Shown here piece after piece: positions 15,501 through 22,831 of a stretch of 27,403 bases of DNA. The notes under the pieces were generated by a model, which saw only the letters and a program-made list of their open reading frames with translations, made no database searches and had not been told where the DNA came from. A program made the translations under genes and the position numbers. Location: assembly GCA_964528605.1 (NCBI GenBank), contig CAZGSV010000037.1, positions 1 to 27,403 of the forward strand, in the 5' to 3' direction. Each line of letters opens with the position of its first letter. Positions within the stretch are counted from its first letter, which is position 1. The DNA is from CAZGSV01 sp964528605. Lineage in GTDB: Bacteria; Armatimonadota; Zipacnadia; CAZGSV01.

Positions 15501-17417
15501 GATCGGGGTGATAGTGCACAGGGCCGTCACGTTGACGCCTTGCACGGTCATCACGATGCTCGCGCGCGCCACGCCTTGGAGGGCGTCGTTCACCTCGGCG
15601 TAGATGCTCGTCCAGGCGGGCACGTCGGTGGCGCCCTTGCCCGGGCTACGTCCGGAGGTATAGGGGGGCGTGTTGTCCACGTCGAACACGGCGTCGGAGC
15701 GGTCTTCCCCGGTGAGGCCGGCGGCCCTGGCGACGACCCGGACCAGGTACTGCTTGCCGTCCGTGACCTGAGCGGTGTTCCAGGTATAGGTGCCGTCGTT
15801 GGCCTGGCCGCTGGCGATGGAGGTCCAGGCGCCGCCTGGGGTGTTGCTGTAGTAGAGGTCAATGGTGATGCCGGCGGTTCCGCCGCTGGCGTCGGTGGCG
15901 CTCCAGCGGATCTCGTGGCTCCCGCTCCAAGACTCGCCACCGTTGGGGGAGAGCACGGTGACGCGGGGGGCGCTAGGGTTGGTGACGTATAGATCGGCGG
16001 TCATGGTCTGACCGGAGTTGCTGATGGTCTTGACTCCGACCTGGGTGTCCGTCGCGGCGTAGGACCTGGTGTTGGGAGTGGTGTTGACGTCGAAGGTTCT
16101 CTTGTTGGTGCTGCCGGGCCAGGGGTCACCCGCATCGCCGTCATTCGCGTTATTCTCTAGGTCAAGCTTGGCGTCCGCCTGCTCGACGGCGACCATGTAG
16201 TGGTTCTGGTCGTCGTTGTTCGGCTGGGTCTCGTCAATGTGGTAGATGAGCAGCCCATAGCCCGGCAGGCCGGCGTCGAAGCCCGCCCCCTGCCGGTTCT
16301 CGACCATGAAGTACTGGGGGCCGGTGGCGCCGTTGGTCCAGAGCCTATACGCAGCGGAGTTCGTCTCCACCTGAGGGATGGAGGCGCTGATGATGTTGCT
16401 GCTGGGGGCCTCCGGAGTTATCCAGCCCAGTTGCGACTTGCACCAGGCGTCGAGGTGTGAGGGCCTGGTGCCGTCGTAGTATGGCCCGCCTTTCCAGGAG
16501 CCGCCGGCCATAAGGGTCCACATGCCGACACCGGCCGAGTCGTAGTCGTAGTCGTAGAGGTCGGGCAGGCCGAAGGTGTGGCCCACTTCGTGACAGAAAA
16601 CGCCGACGGCGCCGTCCTCAGGCTCGATGGAGTACGGGCTGACGTGGACCCCGTCCACAGGAACGGAGTAACTGGTGCCCCAGGCGTGGGACCAGATGTC
16701 GTTCCGGTCGCCGGTGGACTCTCCTCCGGGGCCGGCGTGGACGATGAAGAGGGCGTCCACGTAGCCGTCCTTGTTGAAGTCGTAGACCGAGAAGTCAACG
16801 TATGGGTCCGCGGCCAGGACGATGTCTTCGGTCAGCCGTTGAGAGTTGTGAGGGTATGGGCCCCACCCGAACTGGTTGTAGGCATAGTAAGCATAGGTTT
16901 GAGGGGCGCGGAACCAGTCACCGCTCGCCGGGGCTCCCACGTCGCCCTGGAGGTCGAGCGTGGCGTAGGAGTTCTCGGCGTAGAAGTCGCGCATGGACCC
17001 GGTGAGGTAGGTGCCCGAAGAGAAGAGCATATCGGCGTAGTGGGAGCGCGGGGTGCCCCCCGTGTTGTCGCTGAAGTCAACCAGCAGGACGAGGGCCCTG
17101 GCGACGCCGGTAAGTGGGGCGCGGAGCGGCCCTGGTCGGTCCATGCCGGCGGCACGGGCGGCCGCGAAAGTCGAGGCGTACTGGGCCAGGACGCCGGTGG
17201 CGCGCATGCGCTCTGCCACGTCAGGCCTCGGGGGCATCATCTGTGGCGCCTGCGTGCTCCCCAGGCGCACGCGCACGATGTCGAACACGACCCCGCCCGC
17301 AACCGCCTGGCATTGCCCCTGGCGCGGGTCAACGGCCGGCGAGGCGTCCGCTGCCTGGCACGGCTGCATCGCCAGAACGAATGCCAGCAGCAGAGGAGCC
17401 CATTTCCGACACTTCAT
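12567..17417 (-). CDS. Secreted M6-family (immune inhibitor A-like) zinc metalloprotease with tandem Ig-like modules
   Basis: A 1616-residue exported multidomain protease. A signal peptide (MKCRKWAPLLLAFVLAMQ, cleaved near residue 22) precedes a propeptide-like region. The M6 catalytic domain spans about 105-480, with zinc motif HEVGHTFGLPDLYD (H276, E277, H280, D286) and a downstream Met-containing turn GMWTLMAGGSW (298-308). Residues 484-988 hold repeated Ig-like modules beginning SPNGGESW, each with a DGTYTW strand and ending SDAVFDVDNTPPYT, alternating with modules ending QDAYSFTIG. Further beta modules follow, including GWNQIGNPYHWAALPW (1279-1294) and a C-terminal FlgD-type Ig domain (about 1535-1612). 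No dockerin, LPXTG or transmembrane anchor is seen. It acts outside the cytoplasm, likely degrading proteins. Upstream frame extension to 17483 lacks a signal and overlaps the promoter. Confidence 0.9.
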   Translation of the reverse strand: MKCRKWAPLLLAFVLAMQPCQAADASPAVDPRQGQCQAVAGGVVFDIVRVRLGSTQAPQMMPPRPDVAERMRATGVLAQYASTFAAARAAGMDRPGPLRAPLTGVARALVLLVDFSDNTGGTPRSHYADMLFSSGTYLTGSMRDFYAENSYATLDLQGDVGAPASGDWFRAPQTYAYYAYNQFGWGPYPHNSQRLTEDIVLAADPYVDFSVYDFNKDGYVDALFIVHAGPGGESTGDRNDIWSHAWGTSYSVPVDGVHVSPYSIEPEDGAVGVFCHEVGHTFGLPDLYDYDYDSAGVGMWTLMAGGSWKGGPYYDGTRPSHLDAWCKSQLGWITPEAPSSNIISASIPQVETNSAAYRLWTNGATGPQYFMVENRQGAGFDAGLPGYGLLIYHIDETQPNNDDQNHYMVAVEQADAKLDLENNANDGDAGDPWPGSTNKRTFDVNTTPNTRSYAATDTQVGVKTISNSGQTMTADLYVTNPSAPRVTVLSPNGGESWSGSHEIRWSATDASGGTAGITIDLYYSNTPGGAWTSIASGQANDGTYTWNTAQVTDGKQYLVRVVARAAGLTGEDRSDAVFDVDNTPPYTSGRSPGKGATDVPAWTSIYAEVNDALQGVARASIVMTVQGVNVTALCTITPIQGGYSVLYDPPQDFTPGQQVSVTLDASDKADAPNKMAQDAYSFTIGTRPQVRVISPNGGESWGGPHEILWTAADATGDPTGITIDLYYRTSPSAPWVLITSGEANDGTYSWETTPLPDGNQYSVRVVGTKGGLTGEDQSDGVFDLDNTPPYTANHAPAKGATKVSPSTNIYVEVKDALQGVSQQSIHLTVEGVDVTAESSVTPVQGGYAITYDPPQDFAPDQVVDVTVDAADRADSPNVMPQDAYSFTIGIPPQVTLIAPNGAEVWGGVREIRWFATDADSEPSTLVIDIYCDPKGTGAWTPLATGEANDGTYTWDTTALPDGIQYLIQVVATDADGFRAVDQSDAAFEIDNTAPTSHVSPLNRYTITLEVALTWGPDEGVTDIGTYTIQVYDENAATPAWQDIPTLTEVTLTSGTFTAQEGRTYHFRSRATDQAGNQETDLPAQGDTKTTVDTIAPTLLKADDEGSAAACLEFSKALDKATAEQPAGYQVTPDLAVTAAAQEADNPKRVHLTFARSQAFLTDYIVTVSGVTDVAGNPVQAEHNQATWQRELPHTFLPGRWMITVPVLLDGSHSPAVLQANSLARWKPDEARYVADAGDPWLNLGPGCSLWARWDALVNPSFAGHAPPATEPFQMQVVAGWNQIGNPYHWAALPWSTLQQANAALLGECGWAWTGSGYVLLYADPSFGAQTQLEPWQGYWLWAAQNGTITVPLPPAQAPDTSAQPEETTRALEQGGWYVRLVAQAGALTDSFNVLGVTTRGRDQGGLRVAEPPATDASSFLTLYFLSPTGQGRDAVDLRSPFAGTKTWEFVVETDLPDTDVTLTWPNLVGVPRDLDLVLIDGDTGAMRHMRTTTSYPFRSPAQGGARRFRIAAGNAAGPGLVVTALTATRTRGGTVAISCALSRAAAVEVTVYTLAGEVAARPVEKAQAAAGTNTFYWDSRGAGDTLLPPGLYLCELRAYAEDGQVARAVRTFQLSR
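14454..15968 (-). repeat. Tandem Ig-module repeat inside the M6 protease gene
   Basis: About two and a half copies of a roughly 200-codon unit. Unit 1 is residues 484-685 (15968-15363), unit 2 is 689-887 (15353-14757), and a half unit is 893-988 (14741-14454). Each full unit has an SPNGGESW/SPNGGES half followed by a KGAT...DALQGV...QDAYSFTIG half. The third copy retains only the first half (APNGAEVW...SDAAFEID) before unrelated modules begin. This looks like past unequal recombination. Confidence 0.85.
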
Positions 17418-17454
17418 CGCCACGCCCCCTGAATATCGAGCCGAATCGAGTGCC

Positions 17455-17483
17455 AAGATAGCGACCGACGGCAACGACGTCAA
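17455..17483 (-). promoter_or_regulatory. Strong sigma-70-type promoter of the M6 protease gene
   Basis: On the minus strand TTGACG (17478-17483) and TATCTT (17455-17460) are separated by exactly 17 bases, one of the closest consensus matches in the window. The predicted start near 17448 gives a leader of about 30 bases to the ATG at 17417, with AGGGGG as ribosome site. The remaining 113 bases up to the pstB end contain no recognised gene or terminator. Confidence 0.6.
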
Positions 17484-17596
17484 GATGAGAATGGATAAGG
17501 CTTGCGCGCGGTCCGGTTACGCCGCGGGTGAGAGGGTCAGGCCGGAGGCGTGTCTCGGAGGCGCGGCTGTAGTGTTGCGTGCTGGCTGCGGGGCGA

Positions 17597-18349
17597 TCAA
17601 CTGACCTCGCCGGCGAGGTACGCGCGCGTGCGGTCGTCGCGGGGGGCAGTGAGGACCTGGGCGGCGGGCCCGTGCTCCACCAGTTCACCCAGGTAGAGGA
17701 ACGCGACGTAGTCGGCGAGGCGTTTGGCCTGACGCAGAATGTGGGTGACAATCACGACGGCGTAGTTGCTCTTCAGTGCCGTCAGGCGCTTCTCGACTTG
17801 CTGGGCGGAGATGGGGTCGAGGGCGGAGGTGGGCTCATCGCAGAGCAGGACTTCAGGCTCCACGGCGAGGGCGCGGGCCAGGCAGAGGCGCTGCTGCTGA
17901 CCGAGGGATAGGCGGGAGGCTGGCGCGTGGAGGCGTCCTTTCACTTCCTCCCAGAGGCTCGTGGCCTTCAGGCAGCGTTCGACGATGCGGTCGGTCTCTC
18001 TCCGGTCTCTGGTGCCGTGGATGCGCGGGCCGTAAGCGACGTTGTCATAGATGGACATGGGGAGCGGATAGGGCTTCTGAGCAAGATGCCCCATCTTCTT
18101 GCGCAACTGGGTGATGTCCACGCCGGGGGCGAAGATGTCGGCGCCGTCTATCAGGACTTGTCCCGAGACGCGAGCCCCGTCGGTGAGGTCAATCAGGCGA
18201 TTGCAGCAGCGGAGTAGCGTGGTCTTGCCGCAGCCGGAGGGGCCGATGATGGCGGTTATCTGCGCATCCGGGATGTCCACAGTAATGTCCCTGAGCACCT
18301 GGTGATCGTCGTAGGAGACGTTGAGGTTGCGGATGCTGATGTGGGGCAT
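17597..18349 (-). CDS. pstB: Phosphate ABC transporter ATP-binding protein PstB
   Basis: A 250-residue ABC ATPase that energises high-affinity phosphate uptake with PstSCA. Walker A GPSGCGKT (36-43), Q-loop Q91, signature LSLGQQQRLCLARALA (147-162), Walker B VLLCDEP (167-173), D-loop SALD and switch H203 are all present. The family-typical PstB features NRLIDL and YDNVAYGPRIHG (101-112) support phosphate specificity over other ABC ATPases. The signature has Leu in place of the first Gly of LSGGQ. ATG at 18349 follows GGGAGGAA. It is the last gene of pstSCAB, 18 bases after pstA. No phoU follows; the next gene is the unrelated protease. Confidence 0.95.
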   Translation of the reverse strand: MPHISIRNLNVSYDDHQVLRDITVDIPDAQITAIIGPSGCGKTTLLRCCNRLIDLTDGARVSGQVLIDGADIFAPGVDITQLRKKMGHLAQKPYPLPMSIYDNVAYGPRIHGTRDRRETDRIVERCLKATSLWEEVKGRLHAPASRLSLGQQQRLCLARALAVEPEVLLCDEPTSALDPISAQQVEKRLTALKSNYAVVIVTHILRQAKRLADYVAFLYLGELVEHGPAAQVLTAPRDDRTRAYLAGEVS

Positions 18350-18367
18350 CAGGGGTTCCTCCCTGCT

Positions 18368-19219
18368 TCAGTGGGACACATAACGTTCGAACTTCCGCGC
18401 GAGCAAGCGGGAGACGATGCTTACCAGGGCGACGATGGCGAGCAGGATGGCGCCCGAGGCGTAGGCTCTCTGCTGCACTTCGGGATAGGGCGTGCCCAGT
18501 TGGAAGAAGACGGCCAAAGGAAGTGAGGCCACGGGATCCATCAGCGAGGTGGGCAAGTTGTCGGTGTAGCCGGCGGTGAAGAGGACGGAGGCGGCGTCGC
18601 CGATGCCGCGGCCGAAGGCGAGGAGGACGGCGGTGATGATTCCGGGCAAAGCCTGGCGCCAAACAACCTTCGCGGTGGTCTCGAAACGCGTGGCGCCCAG
18701 GGCGTAGGAGGCCTCCCTCAACTCCAAGGGGACCATTCTGACGACTTCGTCCATGGCCCGGGCCATGATCGGGAGTTCGACCAGCGTGAGGGCGATAATG
18801 CCACCGAGGAGGGAGGCCCGCAGCCCGAGGTAGAGCATGATCACGAAGCCGAAGGCACCGTAGACAATGGAGGGGATGCCCCACAGTATGTCGAGCGAGA
18901 GGCGCAGCAGGCGCGCCAGCGTGGAGTTGCGGCCGTAATCGGCCTGTAGGTAGAACACGATGGGAACGCTGAGGATCAGCGAGGTAGCGGAGGCGCCCAG
19001 GGCGAGGCAGAAGGAGCCGGTGATGGCGTTGAGCACGCCGCCTTCTTTGCCCAGATAGTAGCCGCCCTTGGGCACCTGGGTGATCATTGCGAGGTTCAGG
19101 GCCCCGGCGCCGCGAATGAGGACGATGGCGACGATGGCCGCCAGACTGCCTATGAGCAGCAGGCCGGAAAGGGCCATGAGAAACTTGGCGAAGAGCTCTT
19201 CAGCGCGCCTGAGCCTCAA
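18368..19219 (-). CDS. pstA: Phosphate ABC transporter permease PstA
   Basis: A 283-residue inner-membrane permease with about six hydrophobic helices; it pairs with PstC to form the phosphate channel. The cytoplasmic EAA-type coupling loop that contacts PstB is visible as ELREASYALGATRFETTAKV (about residues 158-177), followed by PGIITAVLLAFGRGIGDAAS, where the phosphate-family permease pattern GRGIGDAA is clear. The start is TTG at 19219, directly abutting the TAG stop of pstC, with GAAGGA about 9 bases upstream, so translational coupling is likely. Length matches PstA (about 280-300). Confidence 0.93.
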   Translation of the reverse strand: MRLRRAEELFAKFLMALSGLLLIGSLAAIVAIVLIRGAGALNLAMITQVPKGGYYLGKEGGVLNAITGSFCLALGASATSLILSVPIVFYLQADYGRNSTLARLLRLSLDILWGIPSIVYGAFGFVIMLYLGLRASLLGGIIALTLVELPIMARAMDEVVRMVPLELREASYALGATRFETTAKVVWRQALPGIITAVLLAFGRGIGDAASVLFTAGYTDNLPTSLMDPVASLPLAVFFQLGTPYPEVQQRAYASGAILLAIVALVSIVSRLLARKFERYVSH

Positions 19220-20110
19220 CTAAGCCGTCCTTCCTTCCACGCGGCGGAGCACTAGGGTCGCGGCAACGTTGAAGGCCAGGACTATGACCAGAAGGATGAG
19301 CGCCGCGAGAAGCAGCGCCGAATCATACAGGGGAATGCTCATCATCTCGCCATAGTTGTTGGCGATGAGGGCGGGGAGTGGATAAGCGGCATCGAAGACA
19401 GAGTGCGGTGGCTTGGGCACGTTGCCGACCACCATAAGGACCGCCATCGTTTCCCCGAAGGCGCGCGAGAAACCAAGGACGACCGCGGCCACGATGCCGG
19501 AGGCGACGCGGCGGAGGACCACGTGCTTAACCGTCTCCCACCTGGTGGCGCCCAGAGACAGGGAGGCGTCGCGGGCTTCGGGGGGCACAGCGGCCATGAC
19601 CTCAACGCAGACGGAGATAATGATGGGCGAGACCATGATGGCGAGGACCACGGCCCCGCTGAGGACGGCGTAGCCGGTTGTGGCCCTGCCGGTGGCGGCG
19701 CCGACCCCGCTGACGAGCGGCACCACCGCCAGCACACCCCACAGCCCGTAAACGACGGGGGGTATGCCGGCGAGGAGGTCGGTCACCGGCTTGGCTGCGG
19801 CGCGGACGCGCGCAGACGCGTATTCGGACAGGTAGATGGCGGTGAGCAGGCAGATGGGGATCGTGAAAGCCATGGCGAGGGCGGTGACCCACAAGGTGCC
19901 CACGATGAAGGGGTAGAAGCCGAACTGGCCTTGCTGGGGATGCCATGAGGAGGAGAAGAGAAGCGCGGCCAGAGGCCTGCTGGCGAGGATCGGCCAGGAC
20001 TTCCGCAGCAGCGCCGCGGCGAGCGCGAGCACGAGAAGCGGCGGCAGCGCGGCGACCAGCGCGGCGCCTGCGGCGGCGATTCGGTCCTTCAGGTTTCTGC
20101 GCGAGAGCAA
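19220..20110 (-). CDS. pstC: Phosphate ABC transporter permease PstC
   Basis: A 296-residue inner-membrane permease with about six helices, the partner of PstA. The coupling loop EARDASLSLGATRWETVKHV is followed by GFSRAFGETMAVLMVVGN, the PstC-type GRAxGETMA pattern. The start is unsure. TTG at 20110 opens the frame but no good ribosome site precedes it, and there is no ATG or GTG further upstream before the pstS end (63-base gap). The first hydrophobic segment (LVAALPPLLVLALAAALL) begins at residue 18, so the true start cannot be far downstream. Confidence 0.92.
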   Translation of the reverse strand: MLSRRNLKDRIAAAGAALVAALPPLLVLALAAALLRKSWPILASRPLAALLFSSSWHPQQGQFGFYPFIVGTLWVTALAMAFTIPICLLTAIYLSEYASARVRAAAKPVTDLLAGIPPVVYGLWGVLAVVPLVSGVGAATGRATTGYAVLSGAVVLAIMVSPIIISVCVEVMAAVPPEARDASLSLGATRWETVKHVVLRRVASGIVAAVVLGFSRAFGETMAVLMVVGNVPKPPHSVFDAAYPLPALIANNYGEMMSIPLYDSALLLAALILLVIVLAFNVAATLVLRRVEGRTA

Positions 20111-20173
20111 GGGAGTGAGCGTTGGTGTGGTGGTGTCTGGCGTCGTCGCTGAGCCTACAAGGGGATTCTCGGC

Positions 20174-21166
20174 CTACTTGAGCGCGCCGCTACTCCGGGC
20201 AAGGGCTGCCGCCGGCAGTTCTATGTAGCCCGCTTCGTCCACGAATTTCTGGCCGTCGGTGAGAATCCAGGTGATGAAGTCACGAGTGAGGCCGGAGGGC
20301 TTGCCCTTGGTGAGCAGGTTGAGGTCTCTGGCGGGTGGCGAGGGGTAGATTCCGTTGGCGATGGCGCGCTTGACCTCGGTCCTGCTGGCATAGAGGTTCT
20401 CGCTGGGATCGAGCGTGCCGTTGGCGTTGATGTCAATGGGGACGACCCAAAGGCCCTGCACGGGTTTGTTGGTCTTGGGGTCGTAGGCGTAGTTGAGGTT
20501 ATTGTAGCCGATGCCGAGAGGGTCCTTCTTGACTGTCTCCGCAAGCCCCGGGTCGCCGTAGACGCCGACGCCCTGGAGGTCCTCTTGGCTGGCGCCTAGG
20601 TACTTGGCCCAGGTTTCGGCGGCGCCGCAGGCGTCAGAGCGCGTGTAGACGTTGACCTTGTCCTTGATACCGGGCTCGCCGACGACATCGCCCCAGGTCA
20701 GGCGCTTGCCCTGTACGAAGAGCGCCGTGAAAGTCTCGCGTTTGACGCCGCGCGTGGCCAGATCGGAAGCGACCGGGTTGGCGGCGCTGGCGACCGGGAG
20801 GACCGCATCTCTGACGACGGCGACGCCGAACCCGCCCTTCGTGATCTCATTGGGGTGGATGTCTCGCGAGACCATACCGATGTCTACCAGGCCACCGAGC
20901 GCGTCCGCTGCGCCTTTGCCTGCGCCACCGGCGGAAACGTCAATGCGGACCTTGGGGTGGATCCTGCGGAACTCCTCGGCCCACTTGACCATCATGGGAT
21001 AGAGCGCCCAGGCGCCGGAGACGCGAATGTTGCCGGTCAACTCGGAGGTGGGGTGGGGGGTGGTGGGGGCGCTGCGACAGCCGACCACCAGCACCGGGGT
21101 GCCAGCGGCGGCGAGGGCGAGCAGCGCTAGGGTGAGCGGCAGTGTTGCGCCGAGCGGCTTTCTCAT
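20174..21166 (-). CDS. pstS: Phosphate-binding lipoprotein PstS with an EF-hand-type loop
   Basis: A 330-residue periplasmic or membrane-tethered phosphate receptor feeding PstCAB. A lipoprotein signal is seen: hydrophobic LTLALLALAAAG followed by a lipobox-like VVGC with C30. Ligand-site segments of the PstS fold are visible: SGAWALYP (50-57), SAGGAGKG (78-85) and TRSDACGAAETWAKYL (175-190). Residues 245-256 (DINANGTLDPSE) match a calcium EF-hand loop at positions 1, 3, 5, 6, 8, 9 and 12, which is absent from the Escherichia coli protein. ATG at 21166 is chosen because the signal peptide starts there and AGGAGAGGAA lies upstream. The open frame extends 87 codons further into the Rrf2 gene and is not used. 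No clear Pho box is visible in the 94-base upstream gap. Confidence 0.9.
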   Translation of the reverse strand: MRKPLGATLPLTLALLALAAAGTPVLVVGCRSAPTTPHPTSELTGNIRVSGAWALYPMMVKWAEEFRRIHPKVRIDVSAGGAGKGAADALGGLVDIGMVSRDIHPNEITKGGFGVAVVRDAVLPVASAANPVASDLATRGVKRETFTALFVQGKRLTWGDVVGEPGIKDKVNVYTRSDACGAAETWAKYLGASQEDLQGVGVYGDPGLAETVKKDPLGIGYNNLNYAYDPKTNKPVQGLWVVPIDINANGTLDPSENLYASRTEVKRAIANGIYPSPPARDLNLLTKGKPSGLTRDFITWILTDGQKFVDEAGYIELPAAALARSSGALK

Positions 21167-21260
21167 AGGCTTTCTCGTTCCTCTCCTGCGCTTTTGGAGG
21201 CCTGTCGAGTCTGCGGGACACACGGTCTGTGGGCTTGGGTGATTGCGGGCGCGTCCCGTC

Positions 21261-21722
21261 TCAAATGTAGTACATCGGCACCGCAGAGGCCTGGGCCAAA
21301 TGCCGGGCTCGTTGAGCGACCTCCTCCAGGGTAGTTTCCTCCAGAACTCCGACCATCGCGTCGCGGGCCTGTTTCCAGACTGTGCGCAAGGCACAGGTGG
21401 CCTCGACCGCGGATGTGCAAGGGGCATAGGCGGTCATACTCACGCACCGCACCGGGGCCAGCGGGCCGTCCACGGCACGGATGACATCCGCCATGGTGAT
21501 CTCTTTCGGTGGCTTGCCGAGCAGGTAGCCCCCGTTGGTTCCCGGCTTGCTCTTGACGAAACCCACCTTCTTGAAGACGAGCAGGATCTGCTCCAGGTAC
21601 TTCCTGGGGATGCGCTGGCGCTGGGCAATCTCTCCGGTCTTAACGGGAGCCCCACCGCCGTAGGCCAGGGCGAGGTGGAGCATGGCTCTGGCTGCGTATT
21701 CACCTTTGTTCGAGATAGGCAT
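21261..21722 (-). CDS. Rrf2 family transcriptional regulator
   Basis: A 153-residue DNA-binding protein. The N-terminus is the classic Rrf2 winged helix: ISNKGEYAARAMLHLAL (3-19), TGEIAQRQRIPRKYLEQILL (29-48) with the recognition helix, and the wing GFVKSKPGTNGGYLLGKPP (54-72). Three cysteines, C93, C102 and C110, lie in the region where IscR, NsrR and RsrR bind an Fe-S cluster, with C-x8-C-x7-C spacing, so a redox or iron-sulfur sensor is plausible. It sits between the glycyl radical activase and pstS, all in the same direction. Target genes cannot be assigned from the sequence beyond likely autoregulation. The ribosome site (AGGA, two bases before ATG) is poor. Confidence 0.9.
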   Translation of the reverse strand: MPISNKGEYAARAMLHLALAYGGGAPVKTGEIAQRQRIPRKYLEQILLVFKKVGFVKSKPGTNGGYLLGKPPKEITMADVIRAVDGPLAPVRCVSMTAYAPCTSAVEATCALRTVWKQARDAMVGVLEETTLEEVAQRARHLAQASAVPMYYI

Positions 21723-21735
21723 TGTCCTGCAACCA

Positions 21736-21768
21736 GATAGACTATCAGAACAACCGCCCCTTGCGCAA
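21736..21768 (-). promoter_or_regulatory. Rrf2 gene promoter with overlapping palindromic operator
   Basis: On the minus strand TTGCGC (21763-21768) and TAGTCT (21739-21744) are 18 bases apart, with TGA before the -10. The perfect inverted repeat GATAG-A-CTATC (21736-21746) covers the -10, which is where an autorepressor would bind. Seen directly; the link to the Rrf2 protein is inferred. Confidence 0.4.
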
Positions 21769-21819
21769 GCCTCCGGGCGGGCTGGATAGGACGGGATGCC
21801 GGGCGGGAGCGGGCTAGCA

Positions 21820-21840
21820 GCAGGCGCCTGTGGGGCCTGC
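21820..21840 (-). terminator. Stem-loop after the glycyl radical activase gene
   Basis: GCAGGC (21820-21825) pairs with GCCTGC (21835-21840) across a 9-base loop, 11 bases after the activase stop. It contains a nested CAGGCGCCTG palindrome. No U-tract follows, so it is only a possible terminator or RNA-stabilising hairpin. Confidence 0.28.
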
Positions 21841-21850
21841 GGGTGGGGGG

Positions 21851-22807
21851 CTAGACGATGCTGGCGGTGATGCCTGCGGCCTGGAGGCGCTCAAGCCACG
21901 GCAGGAGGTCGTCCGGGGTGGCCGCCGGGGTGTCGTCGAGCGGGGCGGGCGCATGGCCCAAGGCGGCCCGCTTGCCTCTGCCTAGGCGATGGTAGGGCAG
22001 AAACTCGACCGGAGGGAGCGGGCTCAAGGACAAGACTAGGGCCCGGAGGCCCTCCAGGAACTGTTCGTCGGTGTTGCGGCCCGGCACCCACGGGACCCGT
22101 ATGACAAGGGGGAAGCCGGCTTCGGCCAGGCCGCGGATGTTGGCCAGGATGCGCTTGTTCGAGACGCCGGTGAGTGCCTTGTGGCGGGCGCTGTCGGTGT
22201 GCTTGAGGTCCACAAGGAAGAGGTCAACGCTGGGGGCGATGAGGTCGAGTATGGCCCACTGGGTGAAGGCGGAGGTGTCGAGGGCGGTGTGGAGGCCGTG
22301 GCGCTTGGCCTCTCTCAGGAGCACCCAGGAGAAGGTCGGCTGGAAGAGGGGCTCACCGCCGGAGAGCGTGATCCCGCCTCCCGATTGCTCGTAGAAATCC
22401 TTGTCGCGGCGCGCCACCTGCACAATTTCGTCAACGGACATGAGCCTGCCCGCCATCTCCAGTGCGGCGCTGGGGCACGCCTCCGCGCACCTGCCGCACC
22501 TTTCGCAGCGCTCGATGTGGAGTAGGTGCTTGCCCTCCGGGGTGATCTCGTGGCCGCCCCGAATGCACGCCGCGACGCAGTGGCCGCAAAGGGTGCAGAG
22601 GCTCGAGGTGAGGCGAACCTGCGGGAAGGGATCTATGCCCTCGGGGTTGTGGCACCACTCGCAGCGCAAAGGGCAGCCCTTAAGAAAGACGGTAGTGCGG
22701 ATGCCGGGGCCGTCGTGCAAGGAGAAGCGCTGGACGTTGAAGACTATGCCCTCAAGGGTGGAGGGGTCTGCTTGAAGCGCGAGCAGGTTGTCTTTGTCCA
22801 GGCGCAT
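21851..22807 (-). CDS. Glycyl radical enzyme activase (radical SAM, PflA-like)
   Basis: A 318-residue activase that uses S-adenosylmethionine and a [4Fe-4S] cluster to generate the glycyl radical on its partner enzyme. The radical SAM motif is CPLRCEWC (C45, C49, C52). Two inserted ferredoxin-type clusters, CTLCGHCVAAC (C71-C81) and CERCGRCAEAC (C101-C111), place it with the longer activases of dehydratases and decarboxylases, not with the short PflA of pyruvate formate-lyase. The SAM-binding SGGEP lies at 149-153. It starts 24 bases after the partner gene stop without a visible ribosome site, so coupled translation is likely. The first 18 residues before LEGIVFNVQRFS may be non-native. Confidence 0.92.
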   Translation of the reverse strand: MRLDKDNLLALQADPSTLEGIVFNVQRFSLHDGPGIRTTVFLKGCPLRCEWCHNPEGIDPFPQVRLTSSLCTLCGHCVAACIRGGHEITPEGKHLLHIERCERCGRCAEACPSAALEMAGRLMSVDEIVQVARRDKDFYEQSGGGITLSGGEPLFQPTFSWVLLREAKRHGLHTALDTSAFTQWAILDLIAPSVDLFLVDLKHTDSARHKALTGVSNKRILANIRGLAEAGFPLVIRVPWVPGRNTDEQFLEGLRALVLSLSPLPPVEFLPYHRLGRGKRAALGHAPAPLDDTPAATPDDLLPWLERLQAAGITASIV

Positions 22808-22831
22808 GTGGGTCGCTGGCGGCGGGCGGAC

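Noticed and set aside
16578..17432. 284-codon plus-strand open frame covering the protease N-terminus and promoter
   Set aside because: Opposite a clear signal peptide and M6 catalytic domain; no supporting motif.
20174..21427. Longer PstS frame beginning inside the Rrf2 gene
   Set aside because: The extra 87 residues overlap the Rrf2 coding region and would bury the lipoprotein signal peptide that begins at 21166.
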